The notes under the pieces were generated by a model that saw nothing but the letters and a program-made list of their open reading frames with translations, did no database searches and had not been told where the DNA came from. From Cylindrobasidium torrendii FP15055 ss-10 (taxonomy: Eukaryota > Basidiomycota > Agaricomycetes > Agaricales > Physalacriaceae): DNA of 64,000 bases. Every line of letters starts with the position of its first letter. Position 1 is the first letter of the stretch. Of this stretch, positions 1 through 12,007 are shown piece by piece. The DNA is taken from the NCBI GenBank assembly GCA_000934385.1, contig KN880452.1, positions 64,725 through 128,724 of the forward strand, given 5' to 3'. Position numbers and translations under genes: made by a program.

Positions 1-124
1 GGCTGCAGTGAGGAGACGACACACGTACAGGGCAAGAAAACGATAGCGATAACGTAGACGACGGAGTGCGCGCACAATATATAATAAGCACTACAGTACG
101 ATGTGGAACGTTCGTGGTGCAAGG

Positions 125-3100
125 TCACCAGAATAACAGACGGCGGAGGATAGCGACGTCTCGGGGCGCGCTCGGGTCGCGCTGCGGCCGTGCAGGACGA
201 TAATCATCGTACTCGCCATCGGGAGGTGTGATGCGAGACTTTTGCATCTAGGCAAACGTAAGTATGGAGATGGAGAAGATTAAAGGTAGCCGACGAACCT
301 CATTATCCATTAGGCAATTAACCAGTAGCATATTTCGCAGGTCCGGCCGTTCGCTGAAGTTGTAGTCTTGGGTCGACCGACATTGCGCCTGGCATTGCGT
401 CGTGCTCGTGATAAATCGGCCAATCATGTTGAACTTTCCCCAATGTATCCGTGATGGGTCATTGGTGCTCATGTCGGGGTTTGCCTCATGAGAGCGGATG
501 AGGTCAGATATATGGACCTCCCTGAAGACTGGTCATTGAAGTGAAGAAAAACTCAGGGAATTGACATACAGAGCGGGGATACAGGCACCCTTGGTATTTC
601 TCAACGCCAAGCGGTATGCTCGATGTGCTCTTATGTGCTGGAGAAGAACGTCCCATGATTGCAGGTTTTTAGCTTGCTCTGGGCAGCGAGACTTGAATTG
701 ATCTAGTGTCGGGTCTCCAGGGTATGTCGCGTTGTTGATCCCAGCGACGAAGGCGCGCAACGCAGAATAGTTGTTGAGAGACCGCAGCTTCTGAGCGATC
801 TCCACAAACTTTTCAATTTGTTTCGCGCGCATTCGTGGTTTGTCGTGGCAGAGGATCAGTGATACAACCCTTCATGCAAACGTCAATTCCACACATGAAT
901 GCAAGACGACACAACCTTACCAGTCAGCAAGGTGGTTGGAGACGTTGTTGAACCGAGCTATTGAGTTTACTTCTGGGTCCTTCTTGCCCGAGACAAAGGT
1001 ATAATGTAGCCAGTGCCGAGGCTACAAGTGACTTGAATAACCTAAACTCGAAATTGACACCACACACACCTCGATATCCAAAAAGAGTTTTGCCTCCAAC
1101 CGAGTAATCTCCTTTGCGAGCTCCTCAGGATCGGTCAGGTTCACCTCGGCGGCAAGTCGTTGTAACTCCTTCAGCTGCTGCTTCGGCGTTTCTGGCGCTT
1201 GTTCAAACGCCAGCGTGTTTTCCAGTGACGGCAGGAGCGCCTTAGCCGTCAGTGGTAAACTGCCCTTCCGCTCCCTCTGCGCCGCCGGCAATTTGTCTTT
1301 CACCGGTGATGAAGTGGTCTGAGATTGTTTCGCCTTCGGTGAAGTATCGGGTGACTTGTCGTCGTCGTCCTCGAGGAGGCTATATGAGTCGTCACTCTCG
1401 ACCTCGATTTCGTCGGCTTTGTGTGCCCAATCCGCGTCTTTATCAACCAAGCTGGGCAGCATCTCTAAAAACGGCAAAAAGTCGGAGCCGTAGTGCAGTA
1501 GGTAGGTCTTGGAGATGATTGATTTGATTAGGGCAGAGAGCGCTCCAGCCGTGCCCCGCACGGCAAAGTCGTAGGGGTAATCTCGAATCCAGACTTCAAG
1601 CAAGTGGCAAATCCTAGAGTCCAGGCTTGGTTATGACTGAGCCGCATAGTCTAAGACATATAGGGCGCACCTCATTTGCGCGTAGCAAGCAAACATAGGG
1701 TCTCCAGATGGACTATCCAATTGCCGCATGCGCTTCTGCATTGCCAGTAGAACACTTCGCGGGCTTGCAAAGCGACGGTAGGTAAGGAGGAAATGCGTGA
1801 TATACGTTGGATCTTCCAAAAGGTGAGCGCGCGCGGTCGCACAACAGGAGCATAAACTAACCATCCCCGCTAACCGCAAGGAATAGCAGTTTGTCGAGAA
1901 GCTCATCGAGCGTAGCCCATTGCGCGGGACGACTAGCAAAACAAACAGTTAATGATCGAAGAGTATCTTATGGATTAAACGAACGCGTCTTGCCGCCTTG
2001 GAGGCTTTCGTTCATCCGATGATATATGCCCAAGAGCCTCCTCTGATTGTGTCGGTGGATGATCACTATGGTCGTGTTCGGTACTGGCAGGCGTCTCTTG
2101 GTCAAGGGGTAGTGTGGGCACCTGGCTTTCCGGGATGGAGTGTGTTGATAATGTGTGCTCTGCGCCAGAAGACAGAGTATCAGCGGACGGTACACGGGAG
2201 GGAGTTCGTCCGTGGCGGGTGGAAGTCGATGTAGAGGATGGCGTGGGTAAAGGCCCGACCGGGGTAGAGGTTCTGGAAGCAGACTCCCAGGCCGGATGAT
2301 TTGCCACGAGGTTCGGAGACGCTGGATTGCGATAGTCGTCCAGCTGGTTCCTCACTGTACCTAAGGTACCGCATTAAAGTTTGTATAGTGAGTGCACAAA
2401 TATTGACTTACGGCGGTCGCGCAGGACGGCTTTCAATAACCAATCGAATGAGCGCCTCATTTTACCTGTGCCCGCATCGCTCGTGTTGTTGACTTCAATA
2501 AGGCCCACATCGTATTGCAGCAGTATCTCAACCGAGGTGAGAGGGTCAACTGCCTTGGGGAGGTCCGACTTGCAAGCGACGACAACGGTGGGAAGTTGGA
2601 GCTGCCGATAACCACCTAGAGGAGGTTTGACGATGGATAAGGGATGACGGCGGATCAGACTTACGCAGTAGTGCCTCTACGGGCCTGAATGACGGTTCAT
2701 CTGAGGCACTATAACATATGAGGACGCCATCAATCCGTGTGGGCTCTGGGAGGAGATCCATAGCTGAGAGTGTGTCGGATATAGCTGTCGGGATGTCGAC
2801 CTCGATAATGATCAATGGGCAGTCTTGGGGTTCATCTGTTCTTGGCAGGCGTCCAATACGTTTGGTGTACCGCAAGGCGTGTGTCCCGGGAAGGGAAGGG
2901 GTAGGTTCCGAGAGTTGAAAGCCTTTGAGACCCTTGCGGATGACGGTGGACTTGCCGCATCCCGGAGTCCCGACCACTACAAGTGTCATTGTAAGAGGAT
3001 GGTCAAGTTGCTGTATGGTCACTCGTGAGAACTAGAAGGCTGTGTAATGGGAACCGACGCACACTGGGGAGCCCTGTACTGGCAGTGACCCGCCGTGATG

Positions 3101-3866
3101 ATGAGGGGGGTAATACGCCGAGAGAGCCACTGCGAGATCTTGCAGTTGGTGGAGGTGCGGTCCTACGTGCCATGGACTGTAGTGAGGAGGAGGACTGCAT
3201 TCGTGGGACGATGGGAGGGGGAGGAGTGTCGTGCAGACTGGCAGTGGATGTAGTGACGCTGCTCATGCTTGACGTCGTACTGAGTGTCGGCGTCCTGGCG
3301 GGCAGAGGTAGTTCGCCACCTGAAATGAAGGATTTGCCCTTATCCTGCGTCTTGAGGGAAACGCGCTTCGTCCGGCTATGGAGGAAATCAGACCGGTCAT
3401 GGTCGGAGTCATTGCCAGCCGTTGTGTCTGCCATGGACGATACACTGTTTCCTCGCACACGTCCTGTAGGCAGGCGGCGGTCGGTCCGCGAGCTGGCGAA
3501 TGACGGGCCTGTGCGTGTGTTTTTCGGAGACTCGAGGGGCGTGGACGTCGAGGAGACCGGGCTGCGAGGATGAACGAGCGAATCGACGGAAAGTGATTTG
3601 CGCAGGCTAGAGGACGGAAGAGCCAGCGACGCTTGAGTTGTAGGCGAGGGAATGGCTCCGCCGAGGAATTCTTGTGACGGTGAGGTGAAGGCCGTGGAGA
3701 AAGACTCTCTTGATACAAATGACGGCGCCGGAGAGAGAGCGAGCCCGATCTCTGGAGGTGGGGCAATGAGCACATTGTTGTCCTTGCGCTTGTCGGCTGC
3801 AGCGTTTGCGCCAATGACATTTTCTGCCGATAGCATAGGTCTCTCGTCTCCGGGATTTGAGGCCAT
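125..3866 (-). CDS. Ras guanine-nucleotide exchange factor with N-terminal P-loop GTPase-like domain
   Basis: Predicted to activate a Ras-type GTPase by GDP/GTP exchange. The ATG at 3866 opens a Ser/Pro-rich disordered exon of 268 codons; a 52-nt intron (3062-3011) then joins in frame to a P-loop domain. That domain has G1 GTPGCGKST and a G4-like CKSD near VVVACKSD, but no clear DxxG switch-II motif. A second low-complexity stretch follows, then a RasGEF_N (REM) domain (HFLLTYRRFASPRSVL, about 1.0-1.9 kb). The catalytic CDC25 domain covers about 0.35-1.0 kb, with KFVEIAQKLRSLNNYSALRA and the late motif INFGKF-like IHWGKFNMIGRFI. A final intron near 250-300 leads to a stop at 125. The protein is roughly 1,050-1,100 residues with about ten introns. 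It is divergent from the SurE gene (185-bp gap). RasGEF identity is firm; nucleotide binding by the N-terminal domain is inference. Confidence 0.88.
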
Positions 3867-4051
3867 ACTATGCGATCTTCCTCGGCGTCAAGCCCCAATG
3901 TACACCCTGTGCGCAACGACGACGCTAATCGGTCCAGCAGTGAAAATGACGAGGTCGAAGGATGTGGTTGCGAAGGGACCCTGAATTTCGAATTGTGACT
4001 TCTGGGTGTGACGATGTTGGATCGATTCGTAACTCTTGGACTTGAACAACC

Positions 4052-5381
4052 ATGACTCTCAATGTTATACTGACTGTACGTCCATGAGCAGACTTTATTC
4101 CCGGTCGGGCGGCCATCCCTCCATCTTGCGCTGTCACTCTACTGTCTCAATCATATCATCAAATAAACGTCTTGTGCTTTAGAACGATGATGGTCCTCCA
4201 GATGGCCGCGAGTCTCCCTATGTCTTCGGACTCTACCAGCAGCTCAAGAGTCTCGGATGGAACGTGCGCGTTGTGCTCCCCAGTAGTCAAAAGGTGTGCG
4301 CCATGCTTCACACGGCCACCCTAAGTTCTCAGTCTCCGCAAGAGTTGGATAGGTCCGCACGCACTGCCCAGGCCCGACGCTGTTTCACCAAAGCTTCATT
4401 AGGCAAGGCTTACCAGATCAAACAAGTCACCAAAGGTGTCTACTACTATCCCACATTGCCAGGTCCGTGGAGTAGCTGTGCTCTTGCATACGCCCTGAAT
4501 CACTCCGCCTCCTTCTAGATGGCGCCGGAAAGACCTCCGCTACCTCGCGCCCTCTGCGTGAAGGCGAAGTGGTACGCAGTCGTCGTCATAGTGCAATTGG
4601 AGACTGCCTCACATAGCGTGCAATAGGCGGAATGGATCCTTCTTGACGCTACCCCTGCGACTTGTTCAAATGTCGCACTCCACAACCTCTTTCCCGACCA
4701 GATTGATCTTGTCATATCTGGCCCCAACCTTGGTCGAAACAGTTCTTGTAGGTAGGCTTGGCACACGCTAACGCTCGCACTAAACATTTGACAGCTGCAT
4801 TCTCCCTTTCTTCGGGCACCGTTGGCGCTGCGCTTTCTTCGTCGCTAGCTGGCTACCGCTCAATTGCGATTTCGTACGGCACGGTCGTATACCCGACCCC
4901 CGAAGAATACTTTCAGCCTGCTCATACCCTTGGAGCCAATATCATCAAGCACATATGGGAGAATTGGGGCTTGGATGTGGGCGGTAACAGAGCCGGCGAA
5001 GTTGACCTCTACAACGTCAACATTCCCCTCATCGATACCATCCTCTCAGATGAAGGCCTCCAAATATATTGGACGACAATGTGGAGGAACAACTACGGCC
5101 GTCTATTCAAACAAATTCAGCAGGAAGAGCCAACGGCGGATCCTGCCGGTCCAGATGCTCCCACGACCGAAGAGAAGCCTGGTGACCTCGTCTTCAAGTG
5201 GTCTCCCGACATGGAGAACCTGATTCGTCCACCAAGAGATTCGTGCCCCGTTGGTTCGGATGGTTGGGCCATCATGAAAGGATATGTTAGCGTGACCCCG
5301 CTTCGAGCGAGCTTTGCTGAGCCACCGAGTGAACTTGTGGACAAAGACGTGGAAGAGAGAGCGTGGAAAGTCAAACTCTGA
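4052..5381 (+). CDS. SurE-like acid phosphatase / 5'-nucleotidase
   Basis: SurE-family metal-dependent phosphatase that removes phosphate from nucleoside monophosphates and related substrates. The first exon reads MTLNVILT; a short intron then restores the family's metal-binding NDDGP loop. Other family signatures are ISGPNLGRN and SSGTVGAA, the latter matching the SurE SGTVGAA motif. Five or six short exons are needed, and the boundary after the SSQK segment (around 4290-4400) is uncertain. The last exon, from about 4793, carries most of the protein and ends at a TGA at 5379-5381. Predicted length is about 330 residues. In fungi SurE domains also occur fused to a tubulin-tyrosine-ligase-like domain; none follows here, so this looks like a stand-alone enzyme. 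Confidence 0.85.
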
Positions 5382-5634
5382 CTGTAAGTATATACGTGTA
5401 CAATATCTCAATTCCGTGTTATGTACTTGTTATGCAAAGACCGCAAATGATTATAATGCCAAAACATCCATTTCAGTGACCTTGTTCCGCATGTGGCACA
5501 AATAGTTCGTAGATAAGATAAGATGTCCGGTGGCAGTAAACTAAACAATGCGATCGGAAAAGTTTTGAACGTGAAAGTGGATTTGATCACTTTACTTGCT
5601 ACTTCGTCGGGACCTGCTGCTGGTCGACAATATT

Positions 5635-8274
5635 ATGGACGACTATGTTTTGACAATAGACTCGGACGTGGAAGAAGACATTTCTGTCAAGCCCAAAGCT
5701 TCGGAGGAATTGAATCCCGACTTTACATTCGACTTGACTGGTGACCCGTACGCCGACCTTCTCGATGGAGACTATGGTCAGGGAGCAGCGGATGTGGTGA
5801 AGAGCGGGAGCAGGCCGGTAAGTGCATGAAGGTTTGACTCGTCAGGAAGAACTCACAATCCCCAAGGAACCATTGTCCGTGGACGAAATCATTGCGCGGA
5901 GACAACTATCTAAGAAACGAAAACGGGATGCGGATGACGATGAAGAGGACGGCGATGAAGGAGAGGATGGCGATGATGATGACTTGGACTCACAGCTGAG
6001 CATGAGCGAAGGGGAGAATGCGTCCGACGAAGAGGACGATGATGAAGTGGGTAGCGAGGAAGACGTCGAAATGGATGGGGAAGAGGACAACGAGTCTGTC
6101 TCCGACGCATCTGATGAGGAGGAAGACTCAAAAGCCGAGATTGCACGCAAGGCTGCATTCTTTGACGATACTGAAGGCGCCTCTTCATTCACACACACAT
6201 CCTTCCTTACCATGAACGTCTCTCGGCCACTCCTCAAGGCTCTGTCTTCTATGGGCTTTCAGCAACCTACTCCCATCCAGGCTGCAACAATACCTGTGGC
6301 GCTTTTGGGCAAAGACGTAGTTGGAAATGCGGTCACTGGTTCAGGAAAGACCGCCGCGTTCATCATTCCCATCATCGAGCGACTGTTGTACCGCGACAAG
6401 GGCAAGAAAGCAGCAGCCACCCGCTGTCTGGTCCTTACTCCCACGCGCGAGTTGGCTGTTCAATCTTTCGAAGTTGGCAGTAAACTTGCTGCACACACGG
6501 ATATCCGATTCTCGTTGATTGTTGGTACGTAAAGATTGTTTACCAGTGCCGAGTCGTCGTTGACCTCGGTGTAGGTGGTCTGTCTATTAAAGCGCAGGAG
6601 GCATCCCTTCGCCAGCGACCAGACGTTGTCATTGCTACTCCTGGTCGTCTCATTGACCATGTCCGCAACTCACACTCCTTCACGCTTGACAACCTCGACA
6701 TTCTGATTCTTGATGAGGCTGACCGCATGCTCGAGGATGGTTTCGCGGATGAGCTGACTGAAATCATCAAATCCTGTCCTACATCCCGCCAGACCATGTT
6801 GTTCTCGGCGACAATGACCGATACAGTCGATGACCTAGTCCGCATGTCTCTTCAGAAGCCTGTGCGTCTATTTGTCGACCCCAAGCGCAGTGTGGCCAAG
6901 AGCCTTGTTCAAGAATTCGTTCGAGTCCGTGCAGGCAAAGAGGCCGAACGCTCTGCCCTTCTTGTCGCTCTCTGCAAGCGCACATTTCGTCAGAGGACTA
7001 TCGTCTTCCTGCGCAGCAAGAAGCTCGCCCACCAACTTCGTATCGTATTTTCCCTTCTTGGCATGAAGTGCGATGAACTCCACGGAGATCTGTCTCAAGA
7101 GCAGGTCGGTTTTGTTTGGTCCCAATGTGGTGTTCAGCGTCCAATTGATATCGTTCTTTGTAGAGACTTCGGGCGTTACAGCAATTCAAGGACGGTACGG
7201 TGGACTTCCTCATGGCGACCGACCTTGCCTCTCGTGGTTTAGATATCAAGGGTATCGAAACGGTCATCAACTACGATATGCCTTCCCAACTTGCGCAGTA
7301 CTTGCATCGCGTTGGTCGTACTGCTCGTGCTGGTCAAAAAGGACGGTGAGTTTCCTTGTACCGTTTGTTCGCTTCCCTGTTGCTCAAAGTGTATCAGGTC
7401 TGTTACCCTCGTCGGCGAGGCTGATCGCAAAATGCTCAAGGCCGCGATTAAGCACGGTGCAGGGGAGGACAAGGTGCGGCATCGCATCGTGCCCGCAGAT
7501 GCGGTGGCAAAATGGAGCGCGAAACTTGGCAGCCTCAATGCGGAGATAGCTGGTGTGATGGACGACGAAAAGCAAGAGAAAGAGGTGGGCACACTTATCC
7601 AATTTGAGTTTTCTTTGCTCACTTGTTTGGTTAGCTGCGTAGAGCAGAGATGGAGTTGAGAAAGGGGCAGAACATGATTGAGCATCAGGCGGAGATATAT
7701 TCACGGCCGGCAAGGACATGGTTCCAAACTCAGAAGGAGAAGGATGCTGCTGGGGGTACGAGCTTGACTAGCTGCTTGGGGGTTGTGGCTGACGACTTTT
7801 GATAGCTCTCGGCCGACAGCAATACGAGTCAGGATTCCCTGAGGAGCCTCAAAAAGGCAAAGGGAAGAAAGCGGGAGAAGAAGAGAAAGATAAGGTGCGC
7901 TTTGACCCTTGGTAACCCACGATTCAGCGCTAAACGCACGTTGTCAGCCTAAACGAGGCAAGTACGATGGTATGTCGCGCAAGGCCAAACGGAGAAAGAT
8001 GGCGATGGACGAAGATGCGGAGGAAGGAAACGAGCGTGCTATTAGTGCGTCGATCCGGGGTGCTAAAAAGGCACAACGCCCGGATAAGATTGGGGTTCCA
8101 GAGAAGCGGCAGACAAAGCCGTCGAAGAGCAAGGCCAAGGTCAAAAAGGCTCGGGTGACGGGTGGAAAGGCTGGATTTGACCAGGAGCTTGGTCAGCGAG
8201 CACACGAAGGCGCGCGCGCAAAGAAAGGTGTTGCTACCAGCCTTAAGAAGAAGGCACCCGGCAAGAGAAAGTGA
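5635..8274 (+). CDS. DRS1: DEAD-box ATP-dependent RNA helicase Drs1 (DDX27-like)
   Basis: Nucleolar RNA helicase for 60S ribosomal-subunit assembly. The start [11 protein letters not shown] at 5635 is the first in-frame ATG of a long open exon. An Asp/Glu-rich segment (about 5930-6140) precedes the core. Core motifs in order: Q motif region FQQPTPIQ, motif I VTGSGKT, Ia PTRELAVQ, Ib TPGR, II DEAD, III SAT, and C-lobe motifs [10 protein letters not shown] and HRVGRTAR. A Lys/Arg-rich tail ends KKKAPGKRK at 8274, typical of nucleolar helicases. Short introns interrupt it near 5820, 6525, 7105, 7345, 7590, 7755 and 7895. The match of the HFLLG-type core entry ([18 protein letters not shown]) to the Drs1 subfamily makes the subfamily call strong. 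The APC4 start lies 116 bp downstream on the same strand. Confidence 0.93.
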
Positions 8275-8390
8275 GATATATACTGTAGTACTAATTTCCG
8301 TACCAGGTTTTGTAGATACTGTATGTGACAGTGTGACCGATCGCGTTCGATCGGGTTCAATTACGCGCGCATCTGCCATCCACCATCGAA

Positions 8391-11300
8391 ATGCAAGAGG
8401 ACGCCTTTGACGTTCTCTCTCTCATCGCACTACCGGGTCCATCACGTCTGTTCTGGTCAGCCTGCTGCGCCGACAAGGATCTCGTCGTCGTTGCCACAAG
8501 CGTTGGAACAAATGAACGACTGAGTCTCTGGAAGAACAACGGGATCAGATGTTGGGAAGTCGGTATTGACGGTCGCGAGATTGTGGACGTGGCTTGGAGT
8601 CCAGATGGTGTGTTCTGTAAAACACATATCCCCTAACTCTAAAGAAGCAAAAAGCACGAAGCATTGCGGTCGCTATAGATGAAAACCAAATCTCAATCCG
8701 TTCCATTGAAACTGGACAGGAAGAAAAGCGATTTTCTCCAGGTCCAAGTGCCGACGTTCATCCTGCAAAGCTTGCCGCTATTTGGTGGGTGGAACAGCCA
8801 AAAGTCAAGACACAAAAAGGTCCAGATATCTTTCGAAAGGGCGACGTTCTAGTGCGTTATGTGACCCTTGAATTTCTACAGAATTCATGGCATGTAGACA
8901 GGATCTGCACGGTCTATAATATCCACCCTCCCTCTTCTTGACCGAACGGCAGAGGAAATGCAACGCAACACGTACGTAGATTTAGCAGTCACATCTACGC
9001 GGCCTCACTTCTGCCAGTGCGACAGATCTCTTTGCGTTCCAAGGCTCCAGAACGCAATCGCAAACCTCGTCCACCATCCCATCATTCATGACATCCTGGC
9101 CTTCCATTGACCTCGACCCTGTTGTCGCGTCAATAGGCATTTTACCTCCTGGCCAGAAACCCGACCCCCGCGTCAGCATATTCGACGACAGCGACAATGT
9201 CAATGAGAATAGTATGGTCATGGCTGCCGATGACCAAGGGTCTATAATCTGCTTTTTGGAAGGCCGTTTTCCATCTGGCACCATCTCCGTGAAGAGTCCC
9301 CTCGATCCAACTTGCCTGCTCAGACACCCCCAAAAGCCAGTGTTTTTCGTCCACCGACGCGATGCAAACGGCACTGCACTCTCTCCAACTGGATTAGAGA
9401 TTCCGTTGCTTTCGAAGCGCAGTGCGCGAGATATGGCAGTGCTGTCCAGCATGGCAAAGTTGTTGGTCACTTACATCATACGCGTTACGGCCGAGATGAG
9501 GGCATGTTGGTTCGGGTCCGACATGATGGCACCGGCTAATGCAATGGGCCCAAAATGGTTGAAGGCCTTTGAAGCAAAAATAAAAGACCATGTCAATGCC
9601 CGTGCGTACAGCGAACAAAGGTTACAGCGCCGTTTCTGACGGCTCATAGCGAAGGAGGCAACTGCTATGCTCGAGCTCACGACCCTTCTGTTGACTGGAC
9701 GGGCATCTGAAGCACTTTCTGATTTTTTACAATCCGCCGAGCAGATGAGTGAGCGGGTAAGTCGACGCCCCTCCCCCCAAAGTCGAGTGTTGAAGTGTCA
9801 GCATTTCAGAGTATGAAAAAGTGGGACACAACTGTCTCCGACGCTTTACTCCAACTACGCGACTGGTCTGAAAAGCGCATGGCGCCAGCGTGCCAGCGCC
9901 TTCACTTGATCCTGGAGGAGCTCCTTGGTTGGTCCGAGCTGTGAGTGTGGTTTGCGCGCCGACAGCAGGGTCATTCTGATCATCCCGGAGACATGAATAC
10001 GAAGCGTTCCGCTTGCAGCGGCAGGAACTCGAGAACAGCCTGGAACTCACTAGTCGGACAATTATCTTGACTGGCTGGCTTGCGTCAGTCGCGCGGCGGG
10101 AGTATGGTCGTTTCAGGGAATTTATGACTTGGGTCAAGTACGGTGCGCGGTGGTTCGCTCCTGCTCATTTATGAACCTCTTCTGACGCAGCCTACAGAGA
10201 CGGAGGTGCTGGCACATGCAAGCAATGCGGGAGCGACACCAGAAACACACCCTCCGTTGCGCCATGATATACTTGAAGTCAACAAGTACTTGATGTCGGG
10301 TTTGGCGTCGAATGAGATAGACAAGTGGTTCTCGGGTGCTGTGCCGACGTTCAGCGCGCACGACCTTCATGCAGACCTTCAGCAAAGGTCGCTTCCAGAT
10401 GCAATGAAACGAGCCCGCGAAGCCCTGATGAATTCCGACAAAGCGAAATGGCAAGAGGTCATGCGTTTGCTTGTTTTCTTTTTGGACAAATCTTAACACA
10501 GTCTTTTAGTTGGTTCCTCAGAAGAGCATTTCACACTTGGAACGAAATATTGACGCGTTGACGGACGAGCTTGCCCGCCAGTGCATGCGCACATTCACTA
10601 GGGCATCCAGCGCTTTGGGACGAGCTGCCCGTATCAGAACGACTGCGAATCCCTCGAACACCGCGAACAAACAGGTGTTGGACGCAAGGTTGGATAAAGT
10701 GCTATCGCGCCAACACACCAAAGTTGAAGAAAGCGCCAACGGTGTAGGGACCCTTACCTCCGCCCGCTGTGGCCTCGAGGATGCCGACTCATGTCCCTCC
10801 TAGATACTGCAATATTTGGCGATGGTATCTCTTGATGTGGATTCCCCGAATGCCGGTGGGTCTAGCCTCGTTGTTGTATTCTGATTAGATCGCAGGCTAA
10901 TGGTCAGTAGTATGTCTCGCACGCGTCAAGTACAAGGAGGATCTATCGGCAGAGGCTATCGAGGTCGCCCTTCTGGAGTGCAGTTTTACCGACGCCGAGG
11001 GTGCTGAAGTGAAATTTGATGTGTTGGACATGCAGTTCTTCGACGACGTTGAGATAATCGTTGTCTACCGGCTTCGGGAACAGGGTGAGTACCACGAGCT
11101 TATGAGGGCACGGCGTGAAGCTGAAATGACGGAATCTTTGCTGGCTCTTTAGAAGGTGCCTTCATTGCCTCGTTTGGGTATAGCGATCTGGGGTACAAGA
11201 CACTTGACTATGACGGAGATGGGATACTACTGCATGGACGAGAAGATTTGATGGCCTACACCTTGTCGCGATGGGTGCAGGGACAGGTAAGGGCGTTCTG

Positions 11301-11569
11301 CAAAAACGAGGCAGAGAGAAGTTGACCCTCACTGCCAGGTCGCATCGCAAAGTCTGCCGATCAGGCGGTGCCGTCGACTCGCGGGCTGCGAATCCGGGCC
11401 CGCCAGCCTTGCGGTGAATGGGCGTGTCGGCCGTCGGGTGGCGTGTGTACTAGATGGCAGTGGTAGTTCATTAGAGATATTGGACATCGAAGGGGGAGCT
11501 GAGGAGGACGAAGACGAGGACGAACAGCTGTCGGAAACGGATGAAAGAAGTAGGGACATTGGGGATTAA
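8391..11569 (+). CDS. APC4: Anaphase-promoting complex subunit 4
   Basis: Scaffold subunit of the APC/C ubiquitin ligase that drives the metaphase-anaphase transition. The N-terminus (from MQEDAFDVLSLIALPG at 8391) has the ANAPC4 WD40-type repeat DVAWSPDG and the following IRSIETGQEE strand. The middle shows the APC4 long helical domain (MLELTTLLLTGRASEALSDF and RQELENSLELTSRTI, about 9.66-10.5 kb). The C-terminus has the family-typical LAVNGRVGRRVACVLD, followed by an acidic tail that stops at 11569. The start ATG is the first in the open frame after a 116-bp gap from the helicase. About ten short introns; roughly 800 residues. The N-terminal half is weakly conserved in this family, so exon edges between 8.6 and 9.1 kb are less sure. 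Confidence 0.87.
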
Positions 11570-11597
11570 ATCTCGATGAGCGAGGAATAGTAACAAT

Positions 11598-11620
11598 AGT
11601 AGTAGTAGTAGTTAGTAGTT
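11598..11620. repeat. TAG triplet microsatellite
   Basis: A short imperfect run of TAG units just downstream of the APC4 stop codon; a simple repeat in the 3' flank. Confidence 0.7.
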
Positions 11621-11864
11621 AGAAAGCCTGGTGGAATAGGTCGGCGATAGTAGACTGGGGCAAACCTAGCTGACCTGTGGGGCGCTTCAGCACGTTGGCC
11701 AAATAATTGAACTGTGATCAGCCGGAAGGCGCCATGCCTGCCCACCGAAGAAGAATCGCGCCGGACTTCATACAATCAGTCGACCCTGCAGGCTAAGTAC
11801 TATATCTAACCGGGCTCTATTGAAGGCAAAGCCGTTGGATTCTTTTCCTGTGTCAGGTCGTCCG

Positions 11865-11871
11865 CTATAAA
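11865..11871 (+). promoter_or_regulatory. TATA-like element upstream of the bZIP gene
   Basis: CTATAAA lies 137 bp upstream of the bZIP ATG, at a plausible distance for a core promoter. A 17-nt run of CGA triplets (11924-11940) sits between it and the ATG, probably in the 5' leader. Confidence 0.4.
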
Positions 11872-12007
11872 CTCTGCTCTGCACCATCAACTCATTCCAC
11901 CTTTTCCGAATCGCGAGTGGCCTCGACGACGACGACGACGGTGCGACAACGGGTCTCTGCGAGAGAGAAGTTCACCACGACACTTTGCCTGTAATATTCA
12001 ATTCGCC

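Larger units (their letters stand above)
11570..12007. other. Intergenic region between APC4 and the bZIP gene
   Basis: Holds the 3' flank of APC4 and the promoter and leader of the bZIP gene. It contains a TAG-triplet microsatellite (about 11598-11620), the TATA-like site and a CGA-triplet run. No coding segment is supported. Confidence 0.6.

Noticed and set aside
3025..3573. 182-codon plus-strand frame opposite the RasGEF N-terminus
   Set aside because: Antisense to a low-complexity coding exon; no known domain.
5842..6237. Ser-rich minus-strand frame
   Set aside because: Mirror of the acidic GAT/GAA-rich stretch of the DRS1 helicase; a composition artefact.
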